A stretch of 64,000 bases of DNA from Epiperipatus broadwayi (GCA_028023455.1 JAQFVV010000037.1:2174001-2238000), one strand, 5' to 3'. Counted from the first letter of the stretch, positions 36,161 to 49,054 are shown. Translations and numbers: made by a program. The notes: generated from the sequence alone by a model not told the origin.

Positions 36161-36219
36161 GATCTCCAATATACATATTTCATGTTGAACTAACACTCAT
36201 GAATGGGAGTTGATGATCT
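36161..36219 (-). ncRNA. Decayed hammerhead-like motif, left arm of copy E
   Basis: Minus-strand order: CCCA, TTCATGA (core altered), GTGTT, AGTTC, AACAT, GAAA, TATGTATA, TTGG, AGATC. Helix II remains pairable (GTGTT/AACAT) although both strands differ from the consensus. Confidence 0.45.
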
Positions 36220-36269
36220 AGACTAACTGGTAAGTGCTGGTTCAGCATGAAATACGTATATTGAAGATC
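36215..36269 (+). ncRNA. Hammerhead-like motif, right arm of copy E (two core changes)
   Basis: Plus-strand order: GATC, TAGA, CTAA, CTGGTAA (36226-36232, two changes from CTGATGA), GTGC, TGGTTCA, GCAT, GAAA (36249-36252), TACGTATA, TTGA, AGATC. Helix III palindrome intact. Confidence 0.5.
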
Positions 36270-37486
36270 ATTTATGTTTTTCACATGTGCGGTCATTTGT
36301 ATTGGTTGTATGAGATAGAATGGATAGCTGAAAGGAGCTTGAAAATCTGTGTTCAAATCCCTATAATTGCATTTAAACTCCAAGTATATAAATTTTAAAT
36401 AACGCCAACAACCATTTACTCATCTTGGAGCACTGTAAACACTCATGTTCATTAATAAAGTTTTTTAGGTTTAGATTTAAAGCAAAATTTATATTTTTTC
36501 TTTATTGTCCTGTCTGAATTTGATGTGCAGAATTTAGCATAATAAAACATTTTCTAAGAGTAATGCTAAAAGTTTTACAAAATTTTAGAATGTACTTAAA
36601 CTTAATACTGATTTGAAAACATTAAAACAATTAGAGTTTGTAATTTCTTATAAAGAGATATCTATTAAGGTTTTGTAAGCGAAAAAATTATTGGAAAAAA
36701 AGAAACTTGCCCAGAGCATCTTTTATTTTAATGAAATTTAGACATTTCATTATTTACTTTAATTAAAGAATAAAAATATGGTAGTTAGTTTTTTTTCTTA
36801 TTCTTATTGTTTTATAGAATAGATGAGTGGACACACACTCAATAAAATATATATAAATGTGTCCCACCAATTTATTATTAATAACTATATTACTATTATT
36901 TTTTAAAAAAATTTGTTATATTATAATCTTAATTTTTATATGCATATTATACATATTCTATTCAAATCAAAGTTTATCAACAGAAAATAATGAGCTTACC
37001 TTATATACTATAACAGTCGGGGTGTAATTAGAGTCTTATCGTATCTGCCGTACATGGCGCCACCAGACCATTTGAACCTGGAATATTTATATAGTAGGCA
37101 GATAAGCATTGTTAATGATTCAACTTTGTTTTATTATAATTATATATTGACCGTTAGCCCATGCCACTGGCTCTAGGAGTAGCTGAGATATAAAGAAAAA
37201 GATTTACATTTTTAAAATATATTTTTAATATCAAAAATAAATAAAATAAGCCACTGTCAGTAATATTACACAAAAATATTTATTATCACACATATATAAA
37301 ATTGGAGGAATAGACATTATTACTTTAGTTTCGTTTGTATATTTATCATATTTAAGTTTAGTTCACGACAGATGGAGATTCTTATTTATACATTTTAATC
37401 TTTTGATAGACGTAAATACGGTACATAGATTATGCACATAAAACTTACGAATCCACGCAGCTATTCATGTCTAAGTTTGAATTTTA

Positions 37487-38000
37487 AGTTTTAATATTTT
37501 AAAAACCAAATGAGCATGTACATGTATACTTATATGCAGCACAACCATCCATCACAAATTATTCTAGTTCAATTATTATTAATTGGAATGTATAAAAAAG
37601 GTTATACTCTTCTTGAGTTTCTTAAGACACTCATCATGAGGTCTCACATTCACAAATAATGAACTTATAGGGGAGGCTTGGGCAAATACATTAAGACACT
37701 CAATATAAGGTGTCATATTTACCGATAGATGCCGAGTGTGGAGGTATGCGTATATACATAACATATGACATCACTTAATTTAACCAACAATTATAGCTTT
37801 AATATTTTAAAAACTAAATGAGCATGTACTTGTATACATATATGCAACACAACCATCCACCACAAATTATTCTAGTTAAATTATTATTAATTGGAATACA
37901 TAAAAAAAGTTATACTCTTCTGAGTTCCTTAGGACACTCATCATGAAGTGTCACATTCACAAATAATGAACTTATAGGAGAGGCTTGGGCAAATATATTG
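37487..38000. repeat. Direct repeat, two copies about 205 bp each, 308-bp period
   Basis: The segment from TTTTAATATTTTAAAAAC through GAGCATGTAC..CACAACCATCCA..GGCTTGGGCAAATA occurs at 37487-37692 and 37795-38000. Between them lies an AAGACACTCAATATAAGGTG block that recurs, diverged, at 40068-40176. Probably remnants of a tandemly duplicated repeat; no coding content. Confidence 0.85.
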
Positions 38001-38339
38001 TGACAGTCAGATGATGTGTGTAGATTTAACCCAGTTCGAATACTAGGCGAAAGTACCTCAAGGCCAACCATACGCGAGATATAAATCAAGAATACATATG
38101 ACCTCTGCCCATTCGCCTGTTCTCGAGGCCTGATCACAAACAAACAACACCATCTGAGCCATGCATAAATTATTTTTCAACCGGCCACAAAGCTTAGCAA
38201 CAGCGGTAGAGACATGGACGGGAAATCCTAAAGAGCTAAAAGCTAAATGTGTAAAGTACATAAAAAGATGTGTTGGTGTTTGCGTTTTGCGTGCCTGGAT
38301 CATTGAAAAGTAAAAATAAAGCATTTAATAACTAAGAAA

Positions 38340-39560
38340 CTCAAGTTTTTGATAATTAAATAATGTTTAATTAATGGCTTTAAAATATGAATAAGGCTTT
38401 AATGGGCCTCCGCTATTCCCCTAAATTACTGCAACAAACTAATTAGACAATAAAAAGAAAACAAGTTAATAGGTTTGCGGTCAAATTCTTTTCTTCCCAA
38501 TTTTATTAAAAATTCCAACTCGATCTTCTCGATAAAGTACGATAGATAATAAAAACCTTTCGCAAAGCATTTCTTATGGCTTTGCGCTAAAAACCGTGTT
38601 TAAAATTGACTTAGAACGTATATAGCTAAATCAAATATACGTGATAAGCAAATGGCGGACAAAAAGAGGTGTTATCAAAGAGATCAAGTTGGCACACAAA
38701 AGAAACTGACTTGGATTTAATTAACAACATAAATAAAATTGGAAAGAGATTTCAAATGACAAAAAATTAACTATTAAATTTAACCGCAACGAAATACTAA
38801 ATATTTACAATGGTTAGTAAGGAAGAATAGCGAAGGTAAAAGGTTACATATAGCTAGATGATCCCAAAATATATTTAAGGTTAATTCATAAAAGGTTTAC
38901 ATAGCAAAGACATATATTTCAATACAACAATAAAACTATATGAATCAAAAGTAGCATACGAGATAGTTAATATAGTAGATACGATACCGTCCTTTTTCCG
39001 TGATGTTCCCTACGACGTCCGTGGCTTGATCCGTCCGACGATAGGTGTTTGTCCGGACAATGAAAATATGAAGTATGGCTTCCATGAAAAGTTCTCCAGA
39101 CACGGCATAGAGTTCATATGGTTATTGATTGGATGTTAAGGCATTTTGGATGGTATTTAGGAACCTCGGCGATAGGCAAAGCTATGATTTGCCTAGCCAA
39201 GCATATCCATTTTCCTCAAAATACGGTTGGCTTTAACTGGAGCAGGTTCCAACTTCTCCATTATTTGAAAATGACAGCTGTATAACTTTTTTTGAAGCAC
39301 AAGCTAAAATGTGAAGCAAAATCTGACGGATTTCTCCCAAGAGAAATCTGAATGCACTTTCCAGAAAACTTGGAAATAAAACAGCAAGAAAAATCTTAAT
39401 AAATCGCCTTCACAAGCAAAATCAGAATCAAATGACTCCTTCAAAAAGAAAAGTCTGAATAATCATCTCTTTTGTTCTCCCTACTATTTATACTTTCTCT
39501 GGCAGCTACACGACGCTGTTCCGATCTGAGATCTTGATAAGCCCCCCCTTGCTGCTTTGT
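38340..39560 (-). repeat. Possible LTR-like region (minus strand)
   Basis: This stretch is less AT-rich than its surroundings (CGTCCGTGGCTTGATCCGTC, GGCTTTGCG..). On the minus strand it has a good TATA box (TATAAATAG, complement of 39484-39492). That combination resembles an LTR promoter, but no terminal repeats, partner LTR or target duplication were found. It could be another transposon type. Confidence 0.3.
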
Positions 39561-40067
39561 TTCAAAACAACACGTTCTAAAAATAACTTCAATTTTTTTA
39601 CTCTAACTTCTTACTTTAACGTTGGAATTTTATTAATTAAAAAGCAAGAAAGAAAATGCCATCTTTAATTAGACTTGAACGGCTCACTAATTAAAATATA
39701 CATTCTTTCAGAAATGTTGGTGGGCTTATCTCAAAATCAAATCATACTAAATATTTTAATAAAATTTGAACAACAATATATTATTATTTTACAATAGAAT
39801 AAGCATTTTATTTCAGCAGAATTTTGCATTAACTCATATATATACGCTAGATGTATATATATGTTTGACTAATAGGTTAAGCAATTTTTATCAATAGAAT
39901 GAAATTTATTTAAAATAAAATATTTAACTGTAATACACATTTAATAAGCATAACTATTTTTAACTCTAATGCAAAACCCTGCTGATATTGAACTATGAAC
40001 TTAATTTAGATCTACAATACTAATTAAGTTTATAGGAAGAGGATCGGGCTTCAGATCCATTGCTTCA

Positions 40068-40176
40068 ATATGAAGACACTAAATATAAGGTGTCATATGT
40101 ATCTATAGATGTCAAGTGTGAAGGTGTGCACATACATACATATATATATAACATCATTTAATTTAACTAACAATTA
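40068..40176. repeat. Third copy of the 37.7-kb repeat block
   Basis: AAGACACTAAATATAAGGTGTCATATG..TAGATGTCAAGTGTGAAGGTGTGC..CATCATTTAATTTAACTAACAATTATA matches 37692-37800 with scattered differences. Confidence 0.75.
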
Positions 40177-42559
40177 TACTTATTAATTATAAGAAATAAA
40201 TTAATAGAAATGACTGTTTTACAATTACATTTAAAATATTAATAATTGATTTAACCTTCCATGTTGGTCAGATAAGAGTTCATGATTTAAACTTGGTTAG
40301 GCCTTAATTGTTTAAGATATGATTTAAAGTTCATTTAGTAAAAGTTCTATTATAATTAGAGTTCATAATTTATAGTTTATACGTTACATTTGAGGAGCTC
40401 CCGGTTCCTTGTGCCAATTCCCGCAAAGTCTTTTATTATTCATACTTTTTGTTCATGCCGTAGTTATCAATCTGGAGGTAGCCTTAGCTGGTTCAATCCT
40501 GGAATTATTTTATTGCAGTACCCATATGATTCGGGGTGTGCAATAATGCCATTCATATTTCAATAGTATCTTTATTTGAAAACAGCAAGAGGGTGAAAAG
40601 TGCGTCTTTTCCCCCTTCTCCTCAAAAGTCAAGCTGGAACTGTTCTTAATTTGAATTTTTTCTTTTTATATTTATATTCCTCCTTTGGATTCACTGACCA
40701 TGGTTTCCTGTTCCGGTGGTTTTCATTAGGGTCCGAGTGTTGGTTAACCTTCCACAAGTGGGTAACGCAATCTTTTTTAAATTTTTTATATATCTTATCT
40801 GACCTTTAATTATAAATTTTCCTCAAGGGCTCGTTTACTTTAGATTAATTAAAACCAATAATTATTTCCATCTTGAGTTTTAACACAATAGAAAGTAATT
40901 TAATTATTGTACATTCTTAAAGATATATTTTTATCTTTAAATCTTTGCTTAGAATTTAGTTTTTAAAATACTTTTTTTTAAATAAAGTTTTATTTTAATA
41001 ATTTTCCACCTGTGCGATTTATATTGTAACAGTAGCCGGGTTCAAACCCTATTACAAAGCAGTTACATAATATTTCCCAATGGCCTAGATAAGCGTAAGG
41101 CTAATAAATTGGCCTCAATGTGCGAGTATATATATAATTATATATATATAGTGAAGAGAGGGATAAAGTTTGAAAGTTTTTTTTTTTTATTTTAAAAAAA
41201 AGAAAGAGAAAGTTGTTTATAGCTATGGATTTGTTTTAGAATACAGTCAGAAAAATATGTATTAATAAATTGTGGGAATGCAATTATATGCAAATATATA
41301 ATTTTTTTTTTTGTATTATTACTTATTTCAAATATATATATATATTTTGTTTTATTGTATATTGTATGTTAATGAGAGTAATGAAAGAACTTTGATATGT
41401 CTACCGTTAGACAATTTTGTGTCTTTTGTTCCATTACTTAACCACTCAAAATCCAGGAAATCTTAAGTAAATGTATGGCAGAAAAAGAAAAATGTTAAAA
41501 GCATGCCTAAGAAATAGAGATCTGAATACTGATAAACTATTTTGGGAAGTAAAAGGTATTTGAGAAATTAATTAGTTAGAAAGAAAGATTGGAGCAAGCA
41601 AGAGCTTTTTCGAACTAAAATGTTGTATTAATATTTTTTTTTTGCTAAGTTGACTGATACGACTACGTTCATATTATAAAATGAAATATTAAAAATCCTT
41701 CAATCAACCATCTCGAGAAGAAAATGGATTTAGTAATAGCAACTTATACCATCGCTACAATCGTAATGCATGAGTAGAACAAATACTTGTAAGGTCATCA
41801 TCCTAAGCTCCAAATATGTAGCTGTTCCTGTTTAATGCCTTCCTGTTCAAGAACCCGAAGGACCCTACCGATACGCCGCTAAAATAATCCAGTAAGGAAG
41901 GAAACTTGAACCGTATACATAAAGAAAGCTTCCAATAAGACGTCATTATTTTCTCTATCCAAGCAATACCACAAAATGGATGGTCATGCCGGACTTTTGT
42001 TATTAGCAGAAAATTTTTGTTTTATTCTTTGACAATAAAAGAATACATATGATTTCGTTTGGATCATTGAAACAAGCTTACGTGGAAATAAACTTATCCA
42101 TATTAAAAATCCCGGGTACTCCAAGGTAAATATGACTGATTTTATTGTCTTAAAAGAATTGAAAATTGCCTATCGTTACTCTCTAAAGGTTTAATCATTA
42201 TGTAAAATTATATAATTTAATTTGCAATGTATAAATGCATTCTTACACATGCTGTTTAATTATATGTTCTTTTATATTTAACTAATTTCGTTTTTGTCTT
42301 TTATGTTATCATTTGATATATAAATTATATATATTTTTCTCTTTTTTTTTTCAATATTTAATTAGATGGAATAGTAATAAAATTGTATACTTACTTAAAA
42401 ACAAATTATTTGTCTCTCATTAATGAACATATTTATCACTTATATTGGCCTAGTTCCCTTCCTGGCAGAATATCAGAATGAATGAAGTATGCTTTTCAGA
42501 ATAAGCAATTATATTACACGTAATTTTAAATTCTAAACTATAGATTTGATAAAGAAATA

Positions 42560-43235
42560 GATTGCGTATAGAGGGAATAAATGTGTAGAAAGAGGGAGGT
42601 CAATAGTAGCTAATTTTAAATGACACGTGATCTAATTTAAGGGGTATAGAAAGGAAACCGTTACTAATATGTAAGTTTAAATATACGTGACTTAAGTTGA
42701 GAAGTATAAAAAGCAGGGAAAGCTCGTTTCAACTACGCAGATTTAGCCATTTACTTCGTTCAGTCTGATAGGTATTGTTACCTCCCAGCCCTGGGATTTG
42801 AGCTAGCTAAAAGGGCCGGGCACCTAATTAGCGATAGTTCTAAGATTACTTAAATAGGAAAAGTATAATTCTTATGGTTATAGTGAGATTGGCGCTTGGG
42901 GTCAGTTTATTAATTGACGCTCATAAATATACTTTTTCCGAAGAAATTGTTGTTTGTCTTTTTAAATGAAATAATGGCCACTAGGTAGATTTTTTCTTTA
43001 TATTTTTTTTTAACGTACATCCTGATATAGGATACGTAGATTTTATCTTTTAAGGTATCATTAAGAAAGGGGATTCGTATTCGAACCTAATACAGTAAAT
43101 AGTATTCAAATTCTATCTGCAGGTGTTATGGTGACTAGACAGCCAAAGTTTTGCATTTTCTACCCTATATGGTCAACAGATTCAATTTTTTTTAGACATT
43201 TATATAAACAACAAAATTGATACCGGGGTTGCCTG
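42560..43235 (+). repeat. Possible solo-LTR-like region with TATA box
   Basis: Less AT-rich stretch with TATAAAAAG at 42705 and initiator-like TCAACT about 24 bp downstream, then CCTCCCAGCCCTGGGATTTG. Ends are not defined and no second copy is in the window, so a retrotransposon origin is only suggested. Confidence 0.3.
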
Positions 43236-43462
43236 TTAAAATATATATATATATGTTTTTGCAAGCTTTTAATTTTCACTTTTTAATTCTGACTTTTATT
43301 TAATAATCTAATTTGCGAACTTTTATACTTTTAATTTTTTTTTTTTTAAAATAATGTAATGGCATGTGTGCCCATTACAATACATTTGTACACAAAAGAG
43401 ACTTTGAATAAAATAGTTTAGTTCATGGTTTTCATGTATTGAGTGTCTAATATTTGTTAAGC

Positions 43463-43524
43463 CAAGAAAATTATTTAGAGACAGTGATCAGTTCAAGAAA
43501 ATTATTTAGAGACAGTGATCAGTT
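43463..43524. repeat. Tandem duplication, two identical 31-bp copies
   Basis: CAAGAAAATTATTTAGAGAC..GTGATCAGTT occurs twice back to back without change, so it is recent. Confidence 0.95.
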
Positions 43525-44979
43525 CATTGACATACAAATAACATGCTGTTTTTAATAATTGATTATAAATCAGATTGGAGGAACTAGTTGTAAAAAAAAA
43601 AAATATGTATATACTTAAGTAATGTGGAAATATGTCACTCAACTGTCTTTGCATGTATTACAGAATTATGTTTTTACATTGGAGGATTTTTTTTTCCTCT
43701 GTAAATTATCAAGTTTGTCAATATTATCATATTGAAATTTATGATATAATACCAAGTTTTATTATGTTGAACATTTACTTATTTTTACAACATTCAGATT
43801 GCTTCTAATTAAACTTAATCCGTGCTTGTGAATAGTGAATGTACAAATTCTAATAATATTCAATTTATTTTTAGTTTAATGTCACATCAAGATTTGATAT
43901 TTTTGACAAGATTTAAGTAAATTGTTTAGTCATTAATGTGGCATAAGGTATCGATAAAATTGTCACCTTTGTAACTTTTTAATCATGTAAAATTAATTTA
44001 TTATCAAACATCATCATCTTTGCAAGCTTTTTCCAATCAGTTATTAATTACCAGCTTATATAAAAAGTATGATTACATAATTATATTTAGTAAAAAAGTC
44101 TTCCGTGTGAGGATTGAGAAACTGCTTAAAACTTGTCTATTGTTGTCTGTGCTAGCATCTTGTTTATTGTATTCCTTTGAAGGTAACTTCTATCAAATTT
44201 GAGAGTGGGGCAGAGAATATTGGTTATAAATCTCCAGATATTTTTTCTGTTTTAATTTATGAATTTACAATATTAGATGCAAATAATCAATGATTATTCT
44301 TAGCAGTTTATTTATACCAAAAATATATATGGAATTTAAATTATTTTCATCATACTTAGCATAATAAACTTATTTGTAATACATTAAGGTTAGATCGGTA
44401 ATATCTTTTCAAAGAAATAAGCAAATGTTTATTAAAATTATATACTAGGTATGCCTTCATATAATTTTATGAGAAAGGCGTTTGCCATTAACGGAAAGGA
44501 GAATCTTTTATTCCTTTTTGAGACTTAAAACACTGTGCAGGATATTTTTCTCTGCAAATGATTGTCAACTGCAATTGATTGTTATTTTGTGATTAATGAA
44601 CATGGATGGGCTGCTTACCAAGAGATATCAGCCACCATTGTGTTTTTACTGGTTTTTTACCTCTGAGTTTATAAGATTGAAAAACATTCTCAATTGCTTG
44701 ATAGTTCTTAACTGAGGCATTATTTAATTTTTTTGAAGGCAGGATGAATGTGTATGTAAATGAACTTTTTTATAAAAAAAATTTCTTTCCATACATGACA
44801 AAATTAAATAAGTATAAAAATTAAATTTTGGTCTTTATTCCTAGGAGACTGTATAGCCATAAGGCAAGGCAAGAGAGGTTACTAAGAATTTCCTAATGCA
44901 GATCCAGTCTCACCATTCATGGAGGATCTTTTTCTTAATTACCTACAACTCTGATCACTTACATGTATAAGAATATTAC

Positions 44980-46428
44980 ATGAATTGGAAAAAAGACCTA
45001 TCAAATATTAAGTGAGAAACTGATTGTGGTTTTGAAATCAGAAGAAATGGTGACGAGACAATTGGTTTGAAAAGTGAACAATAGTACAAATATTAGAAGA
45101 CAAATGCAGTGGGATTCATTGTAAATAAAAAAATAAATAATATTATGGAGATTATATATTAAATAGAATGATCAGGATTAACTACTCAATTTAATAGAAG
45201 ATACCAATTGCAGATAATTGAGGTTTATGCCCTAACAACTTCTCATTCTGATGAAGTGGAGGATTTACGTATATGTAAAAATGCTTCTTTTCACACCAAG
45301 TTAAAATTGCTATGAATATCTTTAATGCTAGAATTGAAAAATAATTAAAAGATAAATGTGTTTCAGATAAAATTTGCAGTTCTGACAGAAAGATAGAGAA
45401 AACAGACTTCTGGAATTTGAAGAAAAAGAAAGATTGTGTGTTCTATTAATTGTTTCTTTGAAGAAAAAAAATAAACAAAAATGGTTGTGGAAATATCCAA
45501 ATGAAAATACAGAGAATTGGATTATTTTTTTGAATATTAAAAAAAAAAAAGTGGTATTGATTAGTGAGATGTATGATACATGGCATATTAATGCAAAATA
45601 AGGATACAAAAATGATTAAGAAAGACAGCATTACCAAACGATACTTCTAATCTTCAAAAACCTTCCATTGAAATTAAATTAGAATTTGCTAATTATTTTA
45701 AAATATTAAAAGAATTTGAAGGTGGTTCAGATTTAAACTGACATTAATAAGAAGCTAATTGATCTATCAAGAATTGCAACAACTATATTTGGTCAGTTAA
45801 TTTTTAAATGTAATTAGACAATGTATGAAAAAAAGAAAACAGAATTTAAAAATGATCCATGAAGAAGAATTGAATTATAAAATAGTATTAAAAAGTTAAT
45901 AATGATAGTAAACAAATATTATGGCAAGGAATGCTATAGAAGAGAATAAAGGTTTCAAAAATGTAAAACATTATCCTGGTATTAGAAAAGTTTTTTCAAC
46001 AATAAAAACTAAAGATAGAATTAGTACTAAAAAGAAAGATGACATCATCAAATGTGTGGAAGAGTTTGATAAAGAATTATATAGTAAAAAAAGAACAAGA
46101 AATCAACGTACCTCATGCATTTTTTGAATTGCAAATGTTTTAAATGAAGAGATGTGACATAATTAAGCCGTGAAGAAGGGAAGAGCTCCGGAAAATGATG
46201 AAATTATTATCTTAACAGAAGCAAGAGAAGAAATAAAAAAATTATTGGTATCATTATGTACCAAATGTCTAAATAATGTTTGATGTATCAGATGATTAGA
46301 AGAATGCAGTAGTATGTTGATATTTAACCAATGTGATAAAGAAGATATTCGAAATTACAAACATGTCTTATATAAGTTCTGTATAAAAATTTTATGACCT
46401 TTGCCTCTCATCCCCATTTGGATTATAT
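44980..46428 (+). mobile_element. Decayed RTE-type LINE, 5' part (endonuclease to RT start)
   Basis: Fragments in several frames follow the order of RTE-like ORFs: ELEK.. and a CETRRNGDETI-like block near 45030; IQFNRRYQLQII.VYAPTSSHSDE near 45190-45260; N(A)RI..DKCVSDKI near 45320-45370; an AP-endonuclease WPNG.TEN-like block near 45490; AIEENKGFKNV..KVFSTIKTK..EFDKELYSKKRT (open at 45921-46127); GRAPENDEIII..EAREEIKKLL and LYKFCIKIL near 46170-46390, the start of the RT domain. Stops and frameshifts are many. The reverse-oriented solo LTR interrupts it at 46429. Confidence 0.8.
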
Positions 46429-46432
46429 ATAT
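46429..46432. repeat. Target-site duplication of solo LTR (left, ATAT)
   Basis: ATAT before the LTR, matched by ATAT at 49055-49058 after it. Together they mark insertion into the LINE. Confidence 0.7.
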
Positions 46433-49054
46433 TGTACCAGTCCATATTCCCTGCGGAATTTTTTTCCTAATCTTGCACTGAGCATGAAGTGACCAAGATT
46501 CAACAGGTAAAGAAATGGATATCAATCTAGCCAATTGTCTGTACTCATGTATATTGGTACTTCCAGCTAAATTGATAGAAAGAGTGGATTGACAGGACTC
46601 TTCCAGTTAAAAACACCCTTTAGTTGATATCTTATTTGAATGCCCGAATATTTAGAACAATGGCAAGTACACACCTTTGAAAAATCTATTTACAAAATAG
46701 ACTTTTGCGCGCCACTTCTAGAAAAGAATCAAAAAATGAATTTTTCACCCTCCTAGAAGGATGTGCAATACCATATGTTCAGCGGAGCATAAGAATAAGA
46801 TTTAACACCCCGGTAGAGCGATATCCCTTTGTGGCTAGCTCAGTCACTCTACAATCTAGGGTCTTCAAATGGGTAAGTTAAATGATTATTACCGGTACAT
46901 GGTTGATAAGGAAAGAATACATTTTGATCAATATAAATAATAATATGAAAACGAAACAAGTTTAATATTATGATTAAATATTTATTTAATCCCAAATACC
47001 CACCACCGTTTCATACTAATGATGATATAATAACAAAATACTAAATAATTAATTATCCCAAACCATATATATTCGAGGCGTTGAAATAGATAAAATACAA
47101 TTTTAAATAAGAAAAATAATAAATCCCTAAAGCTATTTACAATGTTTATAAGTAATGGAAGTGGTCTGAGCTCCTTTTACCCAATAGAAATAAATTTTAC
47201 TTTGTGTGATTTGATATACAGATATGAGATTTTCGGTCATACAGGCATGCACTTTTACTCAGTGCTTTAAAACCCTTTTATTGATAGCAATAATAATAAT
47301 AATAATAAAAACTATGCATACGTATATTTGCATTATGAGATATTTCAATAATTTCGTATTTTTCAACAAGTCAACAAGGTTGCATTGGCTCAGATACTAT
47401 ATCGTACTCACCATAAGGTACTGTATCTATTTCCCTCTTGCTATAGATAAATTCCTGTACATGTATATATGCGCAGCACAATTATACACTTACTATTACT
47501 TTAAATATAAAGTTATTAGAGTACTTGCTTACAGGGAATCTATAATAGATCAATCCCTTCTTGCACGCATCATAAGGTGCAGCAGTGACAAAAAAATAAC
47601 TTAAAAAGGATATACGGTTAAATACATTTTTAGATATTCAGCATGAGATATCGTATTTACCGAATATTATAAGCGTATGTACGCATATACATACATGTAT
47701 ATCCATATATGACGAATTCCAGGAGTAACAACAAGAGGAAAATGAATAACAACAACAAAAAAAAGAATCTCATTGCAATCTTTGTTGAAAATACTAGAAT
47801 TTGAAATAGAAAAATTGACTCAAAGGATTTAAGTAATAGCTTTATCATTTATGCCCTTAATAACTGCAAATTCATATACATATGCGAGAGACTCTCTCTC
47901 TTTTTTAAATGATTAATAATAATAACAAAAAATAATATATCTAATCAGAAATATCAAAGTTAATTATTTCAATATTAATAAATATCTTAAAATAAACTTA
48001 TATCTGCGTCTTCATTCTTCTCCTCTGGGCTCTTGAGTGGGCTTCAAGTTAACTGGCTGTGTGGTGAAGATTTCATCCATTTAGCAAGGCGGCATTTGTC
48101 ATCATCATGGGCGGCTGGAATTGGCATGGTCACATCTTGGCGGCTTGGGACAGAGAAAGGGTGGTGCACCGGCTAGTTGTCTACCCCACGGTCATTTTGC
48201 TGGAATCTCTAGTATATTGCTTCATATCTTCTTTTTTATATATATCTAATAATAATTAGGATTATTAATAAATTTTCATAAGCTGTCTCCAATGGTTACT
48301 CGAATCCACAAAGACAAGAGTTCTTAAAAGAACTGTATAATGGATTTGTTCTTAAGAATGTCACTAATAGTCCTATTCGTAAATGAATCTCTAAGTAGCT
48401 GGTTGCTTGGAGAATTCTGGAGCCACAAAAAGAATGACTTGCCCAGAATGGCTGCCAAAGAAAGAATGAATCCCACAGCACTATCAATCCCACTAATAAG
48501 AACCAATTCAGATATCCCTCTGAGAAGAATGAATCAGCCAATCCTTTTAATTTAGCTTATCACTTAGATTGCAAACATTCCTTTATATTTTTCCGATTAA
48601 ATTCTACATTTTAAGTTTGACATCCATCTTGAATAACCCAGACCACTTGCTTACAAAATCAATTCAAAAGAATTTTTTTTTAAAGAGATAACAGTTTAAT
48701 TATAGCATTATCAAACCTTTTGCTTTTGATCAGATTTTTGCAAAAGCAATTAACATTACTTGCTTATGGAATAAAATTTTAATCTTTAGAAAAGTAATTA
48801 AAAAAAATATGCAAGTATGTTGGAAAATAAAAAAAAAAACCAAATACATATAATGACATATCATAAAAAATACACAAAAAGGAAAAACAAAAATAAAAAA
48901 ATACATGAGTTTATTATACGTGTACAATATTTAAATTTGTGTGTGTGGGTATTCTACTGCTCAGACCAAACCTCCATTATTAATCTAGCACATTTTTATA
49001 TTTGTTGTGCTTAATACAGACTTTGTGCAAGGCCATTTGATAATGCCTGGCACA
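46433..49054 (-). mobile_element. Solo LTR of the Gypsy family, reverse orientation
   Basis: Reverse complement of the Gypsy LTRs along its length: it starts TGTACC (complement of GGTACA) and ends GGCACA (complement of TGTGCC). 2622 bp, with no internal gag-pol. It is more diverged than the two LTRs at 13006-23801 differ from each other, and has lost the terminal hairpin. Such copies arise when the two LTRs of an element recombine. The 126-codon plus-strand ORF at 47224-47604 is antisense to the LTR and extends a shorter one in the other copies. Confidence 0.95.

Larger units (their letters stand above)
36030..36395. mobile_element. Foldback/MITE-like element, copy E
   Basis: Arms of about 170-180 bp (36030-36214 and 36215-36395) are inverted copies with almost no spacer. 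Outer blocks TTGGAGTTTA..AATTATAGG(G)GATTTGAAC and TCAAGCTCCTTTCAGCTATC recur inverted on the right. Both arms have a ribozyme-like block meeting at a shared GATC near 36215-36219. No coding content. Confidence 0.8.

Noticed and set aside
45328-45637. Minus-strand ORFs of 63 and 93 codons
   Set aside because: They lie opposite the LINE endonuclease remnant and arise from its A-rich coding strand.
47224-47604. 126-codon plus-strand ORF as a host gene
   Set aside because: It lies wholly inside the solo LTR, antisense, and is rich in AT-driven residues; related shorter frames occur in the other LTRs.
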